Positions 50,001 to 61,100 of a DNA stretch of 64,000 nt are shown here, piece after piece. Position 1 is the stretch's first letter. Every line of letters starts with the position of its first letter. The stretch comes from Pleodorina starrii. Lineage: Eukaryota > Chlorophyta > Chlorophyceae > Chlamydomonadales > Volvocaceae. The position numbers were made by a program, and so were the translations under genes. The notes under the pieces were generated by a model. That model had not been told where the DNA came from and searched no databases. It saw nothing but the letters and a program-made list of their open reading frames with translations. Location of the stretch: NCBI GenBank assembly GCA_030267565.1, contig BRXU01000016.1, forward strand, positions 994,501 to 1,058,500. Reading direction: 5' to 3'.

Positions 50001-51968
50001 CCAGCTGTACTGCCTGGCGATCGTACACCGCCGGGACGTGTCCTGCCTGCGGGCGCTGGACGACACGCACCTGCCGATGTTGGAGAATGTGCGAGACAAG
50101 GGCTGCAAGGTGTGTGATGATGCTCATGTTGTTTTTTGTTTTGTTTTTTATTTTTCTATTTTTTGTTTTTTGCTTTTGTGTTGTGTTTTTGTTATAGCAT
50201 GTTCCAGACCCATCTGATAAGTCGTTTTGAAAGGTGAAGAGCCAGCGGGTCAGCTGTACATGCCTTAGTGTCCTCATGCAGTACAGTGCATACGGCACAC
50301 GCCCCATACGCAATCCAAGGCACCCCGCCCCGCCCCGCCCCGCCCCGCCCCGCCCCGCCCCGCCCCGCCCCGCCCCGCCCCGCCCCGCCCCGCCCCGCCC
50401 CGCCCCGCCCCGCCCCGCCCCGCCCCGCCCCGCCCCGCCCCGCCCCGCCCCGCCCCGCCCCGCCCCGCCCCGCCCCGCCCCGCCCCGCCCCGCCCCGCCC
50501 CGCCCCGCCCCGCCCCGCCCCGCCCCGCCCCGCCCCGCCCCGCCCCGCCCCGCCCCGCCCCGCCCCGCCCCGCCCCGCCCCGCCCCGCCCCGCCCCGCCC
50601 CGCCCCGCCCCGCCCCGCCCCGCCCCGCCCCGCCCCGCCCCGCCCCGCCCCGCCCCGCCCCGCCCCGCCCCGCCCCGCCCCGCCCCGCCCCGCCCCGCCC
50701 CGCCCCGCCCCGCCCCGCCCCGCCCCGCCCCGCCCCGCCCCGCCCCGCCCCGCCCCGCCCCGCCCCGCCCCGCCCCGCCCCGCCCCGCCCCGCCCCGCCC
50801 CGCCCCGCCCCGCCCCGCCCCGCCCCGCCCCGCCCCGCCCCGCCCCGCCCCGCCCCGCCCCGCCCCGCCCCGCCCCGCCCCGCCCCGCCCCGCCCCGCCC
50901 CGCCCCGCCCCGCCCCGCCCCGCCCCGCCCCGCCCCGCCCCGCCCCGCCCCGCCCAGCCCCGCCCCGCCCCGCCCCGCCCCGCCCCGCCCCGCCCCGCCC
51001 CGCCCCGCCCCGCCCCGCCCCGCCCCGCCCCGCCCCGCCCGCACCTCCGAGCACCGCCCCGCCCCGCCCCGCCCCGCCCCGCCCCGCCCCGCCCCGCCCC
51101 GCCCCGCCCCGCCCCGCCCCGCCCCGCCCCGCCCCGCCCGGCCGGCCCTGCGTCCAGGCCATCCACGACAAGTACGGCGTCCCGCCTGCCAGCTTGCGTG
51201 TGTTCGTACACTACCACCCGTCGTACTGGCACTTCCACGTGCATTTCGTGCACGCGGCCATGCCGGCTCCGGGCGCGGCGGCGGGCAAGGCGATCCTGCT
51301 GGATGACGTGATCGGTGAGGGGTGACGTGGAGCGGGGCCATCGCACACACACAGCTTTTGTGCACCGCGTGCACACATACACACAGCCCTTCAGGAGGGT
51401 CGTGGGGGTTACCTGTGGGGGGGGGATATTAAAAGAAGATACCGCAGTGAAGGGATGAAGGGACCGGTGGGGGGTATTGGTGCGTGCCGGAGCCACAGTT
51501 TCCATCCAACAACGACAACGACAACAACAACAGCAGCAGCAGCAGCAGTGCAAAGCTTTGCAGAGACCTGGATGCCACCCATCGAGCCCAAGGCGGCACA
51601 AAACTATTTATTTCGTCCACGTCCTCATTGTCATTTTCGTCATTGCCCCGCAACAGACCCGGAGACAGCCGATGCAACCCCCCCCACCACCACACACACA
51701 CAGCCACATACCACCATTCGCACACATGTATGCATTGCCTGGCTCACCCGCCCACCCACCCACCCGCCCTTCCGCCCGCCCACCCGCCCGCCCGCCCGCC
51801 GCCGGCTCTCCGCTTCCCGAAATGGATCACGACGAGCCGAGCCGAGCAGATAACATCAAGCTGTTTGGCCGCGACTACTGGCGCCAGCGCACCCTCACCT
51901 ACCAGCTGGGAGAGGCGGATGACTTGTGGCAGCTGCTGGGGGCCGCAGCGGGCGCCGACCCGGCCTAA
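47047..51968 (+). CDS. DCPS: Scavenger mRNA decapping enzyme DcpS (m7GpppX diphosphatase)
   Basis: Hydrolyses the cap dinucleotide or short capped oligomers left after 3'-5' mRNA decay. Exons: 47047-47127, 47533-47588, 48123-48252, 48685-48789, 49113-49214, 49444-49518, 49984-50109, 51158-51314, 51850-51968; 951 bases, 316 residues, close to the roughly 337 of the human enzyme. The N-terminal swapped domain includes [22 protein letters not shown] and [13 protein letters not shown]. The C-terminal HIT domain has [35 protein letters not shown], and the histidine triad HFHVHF preceded by HYHPSYW, then [18 protein letters not shown]. The first two exons are inferred: the join NLKDFV to [10 protein letters not shown] is phase-compatible, and an alternative start cannot be excluded. 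Intron 7 (50110-51157) contains a giant (CCCCG)n array. The initiator is one of three consecutive ATGs at 47047, 47050 and 47053. Confidence 0.88.
50323..51140. repeat. (CCCCG)n pentanucleotide array, about 160 copies, in a DcpS intron
   Basis: Almost perfect CCCCG repeat from about 50323 to 51040, a 14-base interruption (ACCTCCGAGCACC), then about 17 more copies ending 18 bases before the acceptor at 51157. One single-base variant (AG for CG) lies near 50955. A T-rich tract at 50128-50200 begins the same intron. Confidence 0.97.
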
Positions 51969-52060
51969 AGCCCCCACCCCATCCGCCCCATTCGGCCCAG
52001 TCGGGGTCCCAGGGCACGCACCCCAGGCACGGAGGCCAGGCCTGGGGCCGACGTGGCCCT

Positions 52061-52453
52061 TACAACGGAACCCCCCAAAGGATCATCCGTGCCTACCCAT
52101 GCCGAGGCGCCCAGCGCCATCCGGCATACCCATGCCGAGGCGCCCAGCGCCATCCGGCATACCCATGCCGAGGCGCCCAGCGCCATCCGGCATACCCATG
52201 CCGAGGCGCCCAGCGCCATCCGGCATACCCATGCCGAGGCGCCCAGCGCCATCCGGCATACCCATGCCGAGGCGCCCAGCGCCATCCGGCATACCCATGC
52301 CGAGGCGCCCAGCGCCATCCGGCATACCCATGCGGAAGCCCAGGCCTAGGCCCCGGTATCAGTATGCCGGCTGGCGCTGCACCTACCTGGCTGCGGAGAC
52401 AGTGCAGCGAGGTGTCGTATGCACGGATGATCCTTTGGGGGGGGTCCATTGTA
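52061..52453. mobile_element. Inverted-repeat element with internal 33-bp tandem repeats
   Basis: A perfect 22-base inverted repeat (52071-52092 and 52421-52442, CCCCCCAAAGGATCATCCGT plus two bases) extends with few mismatches to about 32 bases. It encloses seven copies of a 33-bp unit at 52096-52326 plus a partial eighth. No long ORF of known type lies inside. Confidence 0.8.
52096..52345. repeat. 33-bp tandem repeat, seven copies plus a partial one
   Basis: The unit begins CCCATGCCGAGGCGCCCAGC and ends CCGGCATA. The full copies appear identical. Because 33 is divisible by three, all frames stay open, giving artefactual repeat ORFs. Confidence 0.97.
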
Positions 52454-53146
52454 GAACGGAAGTTGCTCAGCACTGGAAATGAACTGGATATGGATATGCC
52501 ACCCGGTGGGGGGTAATAAGAACGGCCCGGTGGGGGGGGGATGAGCAGTGTGCAGAGGCATCTTGAGTGGTGGTGCATGTGTGTGGGGTGGAGGGGGTGG
52601 GGGGAGGGTGGAGGGAGGACATGTGTGGGAGGTGGTGGGGCGCCGCTGCAGAAGATGGGCTCCAGACCATCGGACGGACGAGCAGCAGAGCCAGCGGGCC
52701 AGCGGACCAGCCTTTCGTGCACCGTAGCAGACACGGGCGGGAGGGAAGGGCTGCCGTGTAAAGGCTGGGAGCGGGTCGGGAGGGGGTGGGTACAGAAAGT
52801 AGCCTGCAGGGTGGGGGTCCCCTAGCGGCCAGAGAATCCCCCAGATAGGTAGTCAGGCTGAAGCTCGGGGCTTCAGGTGCGGCGTATGAGGCCCCAGAAG
52901 GGCTCCAATCCTCGTTCTCCAACCCCTTCGTCGCAGGGGCATTTATAAGAGGGCAGCAGGGCACTGATACCACCTCCCAGCTCGTCGGGGCGAGGTCATG
53001 AGATCATGGCTAGCTGCTCTGAAATGTTTGAGGTTTGAGATCACATGGACCCTAGGTCACAGTTGACGGACCCAGATTCGCACGATGCTGGATGGGTGGT
53101 GTCCGTGGTGAGTGCCGCCACTTCCAGCTTCTGTCTCCCGGGTGTT

Positions 53147-53870
53147 AAGCAGTGGCGCACAGGGGAGGCTGAGGAGGGCGGACGATGACGTTGATCGTCC
53201 GCTGCTGGGCGCCTCCCCACTGCCGCGGTGACGTCCATGATACAGCTAAACGGAAGGAGCATCTGATGGGCACGCTGACTGTCGGAAGGCCTCAGGAAGT
53301 AGGCAGAAGACGGCGGCGGAAGCGACGAGTGTCGAGCAGCAGAGGCGGCATTGAGGCGTCCCCCAGCGCCACGGCTGCCGTTGATGAGCCGCGAGGCGAC
53401 CGTGCTGTTTGGCTAGGTCCAGAGTCCACATTGGCAAAGCTCAGACGGACTAGTTACAGGATGAGCAGCAGAGCCGGCCGGCGGCCGAGGTCCATGCATG
53501 GCGCCAAAACTACATTCTACCACACTACAAACAACGCCCGAGAGCCTAGGGCTCTACGGGGTAGGGTAACCCCTGCATAGCTGCAAGCAGACAATGCCTC
53601 AAGGTGACGCTAACAGCGCCCTCTCGGACTGATACAGGGCCAGCTCATAAGGCCCCTCCGACACAACACAGGCGGCGTCCCTAGAGCCATCCTATCAAAG
53701 CTCCGACGTAGTCGTCGTAAAGCCACATCCAGGATGCTCACAAAGACAATAAATGCGGCTTCCACAGCAATAACGGTTGGCGCTTGCACTTAGTCGCCAA
53801 CCGCCTCGTTAACGGACTCAACTGACATTGCCCGACGCCAGTTTCTCAGTGACGCTGATTTACCCTGACA
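53147..53870. mobile_element. 5'-truncated copy of a mobile element (724 bp)
   Basis: Matches 55449-56172 at constant offset 2302 with about three substitutions. Ends in TTTACCCTGACA, followed after two bases by the inverted sequence that starts the next copy. Confidence 0.8.
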
Positions 53871-53872
53871 GC

Positions 53873-56172
53873 TGTCAGGGTAAACGGCCGTCGGTCGGAC
53901 GGTTCGGCCACGTAGGCGCCTCACTCCCCCCCCAGACCGAAGCTTGCTAGCAAAGCGGGCTAGGGATGAACGAACAAAGGCGCCATACATGCCGTGCAAC
54001 GGGGCACAACTGACGACACGCGTGCTATGTCTTATGTGGCACGAAAACTTACGGAGCGAACGGAGCCAGCGACTGCACTGTACGGCACACGGCGCGCCCC
54101 GTCCCTCCAAGCACGACAGGCGGGAAAAGCCCCGGCAATAAAGCATGTCGGGCTGAAGCGCACCGACAGCAAGCAAAGGTGTCGCGATCCGGCTAACGGC
54201 ACGGGTATGTCAACGGCTTAGTCTCGGGCAGCCAACCCATTCCCCCAAGCCGTGCGCGCCCATTAGTCGCTCTTTAGTGGCGCGGGCTTTGCTACGGCAT
54301 TTAATGTGATTTGATTGAACGCCGGGCTTTGCTGCGGCATTTAATGTGATTTGATTTAACGAGGCGTCGAAAGACATTGTACGGCCAGATGCACGACCAC
54401 CAAACTTTGCCATAACTCAACACGCATGCCGTGACGACGGGCAGGAATGCTGCCGTGCGAAATACTAATTGCGGCGCGCTGGATACGCAGGACCGAAGGG
54501 CGCCAGCAGTTCAGGCCAAGGACAGGCCGGCAACAGCATCACTTGACGTATTCACCTTCAAAACAAACGACTGCGACGGCTGTGAAATGAACGCGAGGCA
54601 CTCTCTCTCAACGGGTGGGGCTGCCTACGGGCGATACGAAGGGCGCCAGCTACCACGCTGCACTGCGGCAAACGGCGCGCCCCATTCCCCCCCAGCACGA
54701 CAGGCGGAGGAGTTCCAGCGATTAAGCATGTCGGGCTGAAAAGCGCGCCGACTGCAAACAAGGAAATCGCAGATCCGGCTACGGGAGAGTGTACGTCAGT
54801 GGCTTAGTCTCGGGCAGCCAACCCATCCCCCCAAACATACCGGGCGTGCCCATTAGTCGCTCTTTAATGGCGCGGGCTTTGCTCCGGCAGCTAATTTGAT
54901 ATGATGAAACGAGGCGTTGATAGTAAGTGTACGGCCAGATATCCGACCTCGTTGCTTCGACTCGACTCAACACGCAGACGCGAGGGTGAGCTAAAAGCGG
55001 CAGTGCGCAGTACTAAACGCGGCATGCTGGACACTCGCGTATTGGACGGCGGGAACCGTTGGGCCGGCAACGACGGTTGGAATGTAACGGCCCATGGGCC
55101 ATCATGAGTGTGCTCGAAGCGGCATCTCAGATATCACCAAAACAAAATAATAGACTTTGCGCGCACAGCTGATAACATCAGTAATCTACCTAAACACCGC
55201 GTATTACTGCGCGAAACAACTTCCACGACATGCCAAGGCAACAAGCCAAGCTCTGCTGCATACTGTAAGCCAAATTCGCCGTCTGTAAAACACTATATCA
55301 CCAGCTTACTTCGGCGGCCGGCATCGCGCTTCGATCAAGAACTTGGTCCGCATGCTTGCTCCGACAATGTTCACGCGTTGCCCATCGAAAGCTTCTTCTG
55401 ACGTCACAATGAGTAGAAACGGTGGGTTAGAACCATCACCTTGAGGCAAAGCAGTGGCGCACAGGGGAGGCTGAGGAGGGCGGACGATGACGTTGATCGT
55501 CCGCTGCTGGGCGCCTCCCCACTGCCGCGGTGACGTCCATGACACGGCTAAACGGAAGGAGCATCTGATGGGCACGCTGACTGTCGGAAGGCCTCAGGAA
55601 GTAGGCAGAAGACGGCGGCGGAAGCGACGAGTGTCGAGCAGCAGAGGCGGCATTGAGGCGTCCCCCAGCGCCACGGCTGCCGTTGATGAGCCGCGAGGCG
55701 ACCGTGCTGTTTGGCTAGGTCCAGAGTCCACATTGGCAAAGCTCAGACGGACTAGTTACAGGATGAGCAGCAGAGCCGGCCGGCGGCCGAGGTCCATGCA
55801 TGGCGCCAAAACTACATTCTACCACACTACAAACAACGCCCGAGAGCCTAGGGCTCCACGGGGTAGGGTAACCCCTGCATAGCTGCAAGCAGACAATGCC
55901 TCAAGGTGACGCTAACAGCGCCCTCTCGGACTGATACAGGGCCAGCTCATAAGGCCCCTCCGACACAACACAGGCGGCGTCCCTAGAGCCATCCTATCAA
56001 AGCTCCGACGTAGTCGTCGTAAAGCCACATCCAGGATGCTCACAAAGACAATAAATGCGGCTTCCACAGCAATAACGGTTGGCGCTTGCACTTAGTCGCC
56101 AACCGCCTCGTTAACGGACTCAACTGACATTGCCCGACGCCAGTTTCTCAGTGACGCTGATTTACCCTGACA
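53873..56172. mobile_element. Complete 2.3-kb non-coding element with 12-bp terminal inverted repeats
   Basis: Starts TGTCAGGGTAAA (53873-53884) and ends with its exact reverse complement (56161-56172). The last 724 bp duplicate the preceding truncated copy. The interior holds two diverged tandem blocks of about 590 bp (compare 54106-54360 with 54698-54900, sharing TAGTCTCGGGCAGCCAACCC). No transposase is recognised; the 131-residue ORF in the repeated part (53185 and 55487) has no recognisable domain. The alternative reading is an LTR-type element, with the 724-bp repeats as terminal repeats starting TG and ending CA. Confidence 0.65.
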
Positions 56173-58134
56173 TGTGTGTTCGGCTGAAAGGGTGAGGGTG
56201 GTCCCACCTCCCATGGGTGGCGCTCCGCGGGACCCTGTGGTGTAGTTGTCCGGACGGATGACACGGACTAGGGGCACATCGGTAATGCACCCACTGTAAT
56301 GCCCCCACTTATGCGACAACTTGGGTCACCTGGGGATACACAGTGACACACCCAGGCACGATGGCTGCCGCCGTGCGGTGGTGCCTGCGTGAAGCGTGCG
56401 GGATGCCAAGGCGCGCCGGTGAAGTAGGCGCGCCAACAGACCTGACAAACAATTCACCCGTGGGCTGCAGCCGAAGGAAACGTCCGCCGCAAGAGGCATG
56501 TTGGGGGGGAGGGGCGAGGGGGGTGGCCAGGCGGAGGAGCCCGTCCAGCCTGTCGGTCCAGGTGACCTGTTATCCTTTCATATTCGATTGGGCTGCAAAC
56601 TGCAATAAACACTTCTTAGATAGCTCGTAGTCGCCGGCTGCGAGACCGTCAGAGTGGAGCATTGACAGGAATGACTCTAGCTTAGACGTACAACACACCA
56701 ACATCGAGCGCCAGCACAGCACGCGGCGCATGCCGCAGCCGGCACGCCCTGTTCGCGTGGCGCAAGGAGCGATGCAGGAAGACGGGCTGCCATGTGCAAG
56801 ATGCGTTTATTGCTGCCCTATATTGCTTCTGGTTATGACGTACGGTATGGCGGAAGCATGGGAGGTCACACCCTGTCACACTACAGTGGCAGTACCCACA
56901 AAACTTTGGTTCTCTAAACTTTGCTGGACTCGCACTTTGTCGCGTTATGAAAACTAAACATCAATAAAAAAAATCTAAAGCATATACCATTAAAAGCTTA
57001 ATGTCAAGTTCTTAAGGGTTGCTATATAAGGGTCTGAAGGGGTTCCAGGCCTGATACCCAGGCGTTCGTGAATGTTTCCCTTCACCATACGTTTAGCAGA
57101 TAAATTCCTTGCAAAATTTTTGCAGCGCTTTTATTGTTTGTTCAGTCAAGGCGACGCCTACACGAGGAGAACCGCTGAGCAGTTTTCATGTCGCACCTCT
57201 AAGTCGTAAAGTTTTTGCTTTCAATTATTATTTTGTCACTGGTATTGGGATTTGATCGGGGCCGAAAGGTCGGAGGCGAAACATCCGGCTAGTCACACCC
57301 ACACTAAACCTGTAGAACTTGCGTTTACCCGAGATACTCGAAGTTGTTTAACATAGTTCAATAATCTGTAGTCAATGGTGCGACACCCTCATCGGGGTGC
57401 CAAAGGGCCTCAGCTCTCAGGGGTCCCACCCCTTCAGATGCCGGTCTATACGAGCATTACTGAAGCGGGGCGGAAGCTGTTGGGCGCAAGTCTCGCTTTC
57501 TGCTAGATGGGTTTTCACAGGTTTTCCATCAAATGTGGTTGTGCTGGGATATTCAACTGCATTCTATACTTGGTTAGGGCAAAGCGCGCATCGGCGCTGC
57601 ACGCAGAAGGTGTGACTGCCGGCTTGCATGAATTTTTGCCGATTCATTTTCATAGAGCATTTCATAGCTGCAGATTTGTATCGAGTACGGCATGACTAGA
57701 TAAACCGCGTGCCTCGCACCGTATTAGTGTTTAGGTATGTCGGGCATACAGGTCGTCAGTGCTTAACTGCTGCCTGACTACGAACGCAATATGCATAGTG
57801 TGACTTATTAATTGCAGAGGAGCTAAGAGCGTACGAGGTTCCGTAAGTTCCCAACAAGTCGCCGTATAAGTAGACCCGGGGGCGGGCGGACACCGTACAG
57901 AAATGCAGCAGCAGCGAGCGAAGTGATAAACCACACAAACAGTAATAATGCACAATATCTGCAGGGGGCAGAGTTCCCTCGTTTGTTTCTTTTACTTGAA
58001 GACAGTGGACGCCCTTTGACTCGTTCATGCAACAGCGACTTGGGGCTGAGCAGCAGGACCAGCAGTTCGAGGGTCACCATAGCCTATATATACATACACC
58101 TCGGAGTTGGATCACCACCCTTGCTTTAGTTTTT
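56173..58134. other. Intergenic: upstream of sulfatase D
   Basis: AT-richer than the gene regions, especially 56890-57360. No recognised gene; several short ORFs lack any family signal. Carries the TATA element of sulfatase D. Confidence 0.4.
58085..58092 (+). promoter_or_regulatory. TATA box of sulfatase D
   Basis: TATATATA lies 43-50 bases upstream of the chosen ATG at 58135, which implies a very short 5' leader and favours that start over an upstream in-frame non-ATG extension. Confidence 0.5.
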
Positions 58135-61100
58135 ATGCGGTCCACGGCCTTCATGGCGCGGCCATCACCTCGCATCGTCGCGCTAGCGCTCATAGCGGTG
58201 CTTGCGCTAATCGGCCCGGGAGTTGAAGGCCAAAAGAAGAGGCCGCCACCGCCACGACCGTCATCTCCACCGACACCGCCGCTGCTGCGGCGCCGGTCGC
58301 CGCCATCACCACCTCCCAGCCCACCCCCGTCCAGGGCAAACCCCCCACCTTCGCCCCCCGGCAGCGTCAAACCCAACATCGTACTGATCATGGTGGACGA
58401 CCAGGACTACCTCCTCAATTCCACACACCCAGCCTACATGCCCAAACTCCACCAGTACATCGGCAGCCAGGGCCTGCACCTGAACAACTTCATCGTGACC
58501 AGCTCTCTATGCTGCCCTTCCCGCGTCAGTCTCCTCACGGGGCGCTTCACGCACAACCACAATGTCAGCAGCAACCAGGCTCCCCAGGGTAAGCACCGCT
58601 GCGTCCGCCCTCCAGCCCCAGCAATGGGCCTGGCCCCCGCAGCACCGCAGGCCTCTGCAAAGGCGCCCCCCTCAGAAGCCTGTGCCCTGTAGCTCCAACG
58701 GCTTGTAGCGGCTCGTAGCGCCGACCGCGGCTTAGAGGCCTTACGTCGCGAATCGGATGGGAGGATGCGGACGGACAGCGGCTCCAGGTGCACGGTGAAT
58801 GCACCGAAGGCGCCGCTAGCCGCACCAGCCGGGGTAGCCGGGCCTTGGCAGCAGCCCAGCTCCTCCTCCGGCCCGCGCAGCACCGCAGCCCCTTCCCCTT
58901 ACCCACATACCGATAGCGCCCCCTCCACGCACTCCCCCTCCACACACGCCCAGCTTAACTATGACGCGTGCCTCAGCGATAAAGGCTTTGAGGGTTTGGA
59001 AAGGGAAGGGAGAAAGGGAAGGGAGACTTCGGGTGAGCTTGCCGATGGTTTAGGGTTATCTGTGGCGATGGAGCCTGGGTGGCGGGTTGGTGGTTGTCTT
59101 GCGCAGAGGCGCGTTGAGCAGGGGGTGGCAGACAGGAGAACAAAACATGAATGCAATTCCGTGAGACTTCGCCTCACGGGCTGCCGCCCGGATTGTTCGG
59201 AATGGGGTGTGTGCAATGTTTGGGCGTCAGGGTAAGCAGCCCTGAGAGATGACGCCATGCATCTCACCCTCTTCCGCTACCCGGGTTCGATCCGTGCACT
59301 TCGCAGGCGGCTGGGGCAAGTTTCAGTCTCTAAATCTGGACTCGGATTGGCTGCCAACGTGGCTCAAGCCACTGGGCTACAACACTTACTTTACGGGCAA
59401 GTTCATCAACCTCTTTGACGTGGTGCGTCCGGGGAAGGGGGGAGGACAAGGATGCACCGGGGGGCGCCCCGGGGGGTGAAGGTTGGGGTGGGAAGGGCTC
59501 GGAACGGGTGTGGAGCGGGAGGACTGAGGGGGAGGGAGGGCTGGGCTTGGCATTGGCGGACTGGGGCGAACGGGTCGGAGGAGTGCGTCTCTGGGAAAGG
59601 GAAGGCCTGCGTAGCAAAGGCTTGAGCAGTGGGGACGGGTTGATAGGGCGCAGGTCCGAACTGGGACAGGGGTATCAACAGGCAACGAAAAGCTGGAAAG
59701 TGGAAACCCGAGGGGCGAAAGGACAAAAGAGGGCAGCACACGATGCGTCGTCCAACTGGCGGAAGGGCTGGAGAGAGGTCTGGAAGCGGCCCCCCGAAAC
59801 CCCCTGCCCGGTGGTCCTGCCTGCCCTTCAACCCACATCGCCGATCCACGCGGTGTGCTCCCCCAGCCCACCGCGGCCCCCACTCCCCCGCACCGTCTCC
59901 GTCGCGGTACCTTTCTTCTTTACCCCGCACCGAAGCGCCGTAATGCTGTCCTTGACGCGGTGGTGCTGACTCCCGAGCGCTTGCCTGCGTCCTCAGCCAC
60001 GTCATGGTCGCCTCCTTAGTGCTTGCAGAGCGGCCAAATCACGCGATTCGTGCCCTGCCTGGCGCGATTCGTGCCCTGCCTGGCGCGATTCGTGCCCTGC
60101 CTGGCGCGATTCGTGCCCTGTCTAGCTCGACCTGCCGCAAGCGCCTGTCTTCTGTGCCGCCTTTTACCTTGCAGCTGATGCCGGTATGGCAGCTGATATC
60201 ACACAACAGCCCGCCATCCTCTGCCGCAACCCCCGCAGGCCCCAGGCGACACCAAGAACTGCCCCAAGGGCTGGGACATGTTTGACCCGCTGTCCGACAA
60301 GAGCGTGTACGACTACGTCAACTTTGACTTTTTGCCGCAGGTATGCGCGCGACGTGGGCGGTGACGCGGTGTGCTGTACAGCGTTGCTCGTCCCACAGGC
60401 CTTGACACCTTTCTTGTGGTCCTTTCTTGAGACCGCGTCTCCATCCACACCTGCAACCGCATTGCCCCCCTCTGCCGCTGTCGGTGTCGCTGACCGACGG
60501 CCGTTTGATTGAGCCCCAGCAGTCCACTGGACCAAAACACCACCACAACCCATCAACCAACCAGCCCCAGCAGCGACACTTAGCTGCATCAATCCACGGC
60601 ACCCTTCGCCGCTCTCTCCTCGTCATCGTCATCGCGCGTTCGGTTCCTACGTTTCTTCGGTTTCTCTGGCTGCCGTTCTTCCCCAACCGCATCTCTCTCC
60701 CCCTGATTTTTTCATGTAATCCCCCATGTGCCGTACAGTGCGCCAAAACGGACAGCTACAGCAAATCCTACCAGACGGATGTTGTTGCGCAGCGAGCGAT
60801 GGGATACATCGAGTGAGTCTTCTGAGTATAGTCGGAGGGGGGCGCCGCCGTTGCCGTTGTCGTTGCCGTTGTCGTTGTGGTGGTTACCATACCGGTATTG
60901 GCCCCCGAATTCAGCAGGCGGCGCATAATAACCCACGAAGAAACATGCCCGGCGCCTCATCACTCACCCACCACGACGCGCCAACCTGCCTGCGACTCAC
61001 CGGTCCTGCCGTACCTGCTGTGTTGCGGTTGCAGTACGACTTCGGGTTGACGCCCCGCCCCCGTCCCCCCTCCCCCTCCCGCAGTGACGCGGTGGATAAG

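Larger units (their letters stand above)
51969..53146. other. 3' flank of DcpS up to the mobile element pair
   Basis: Contains the inverted-repeat element at 52061-52453 and a TGTAA at 52757-52761 that could serve as the DcpS poly(A) signal. No further gene recognised. Confidence 0.45.

Noticed and set aside
50192..51601. Several 340-470 codon repeat ORFs (Gly-Arg-Ala or Pro-Arg-Pro) on both strands over the CCCCG array
   Set aside because: The pentanucleotide has no stop in any frame. The DcpS exons on either side join in frame and explain the region as intron.
52083..52335. CRISPR-like appearance of the 33-bp repeats
   Set aside because: The repeats are strictly tandem with no spacers, and the genome is eukaryotic.
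51965..52516. Repeat ORFs over the 33-bp tandem repeat 3' of DcpS
   Set aside because: Unit length divisible by three keeps all frames open; there is no start context, splice support or family match.
53185..53580. 131-residue ORF duplicated at 55487-55882
   Set aside because: Its conservation only reflects the recent duplication of the mobile element; no domain is visible, and the opposite strand is also open in parts.
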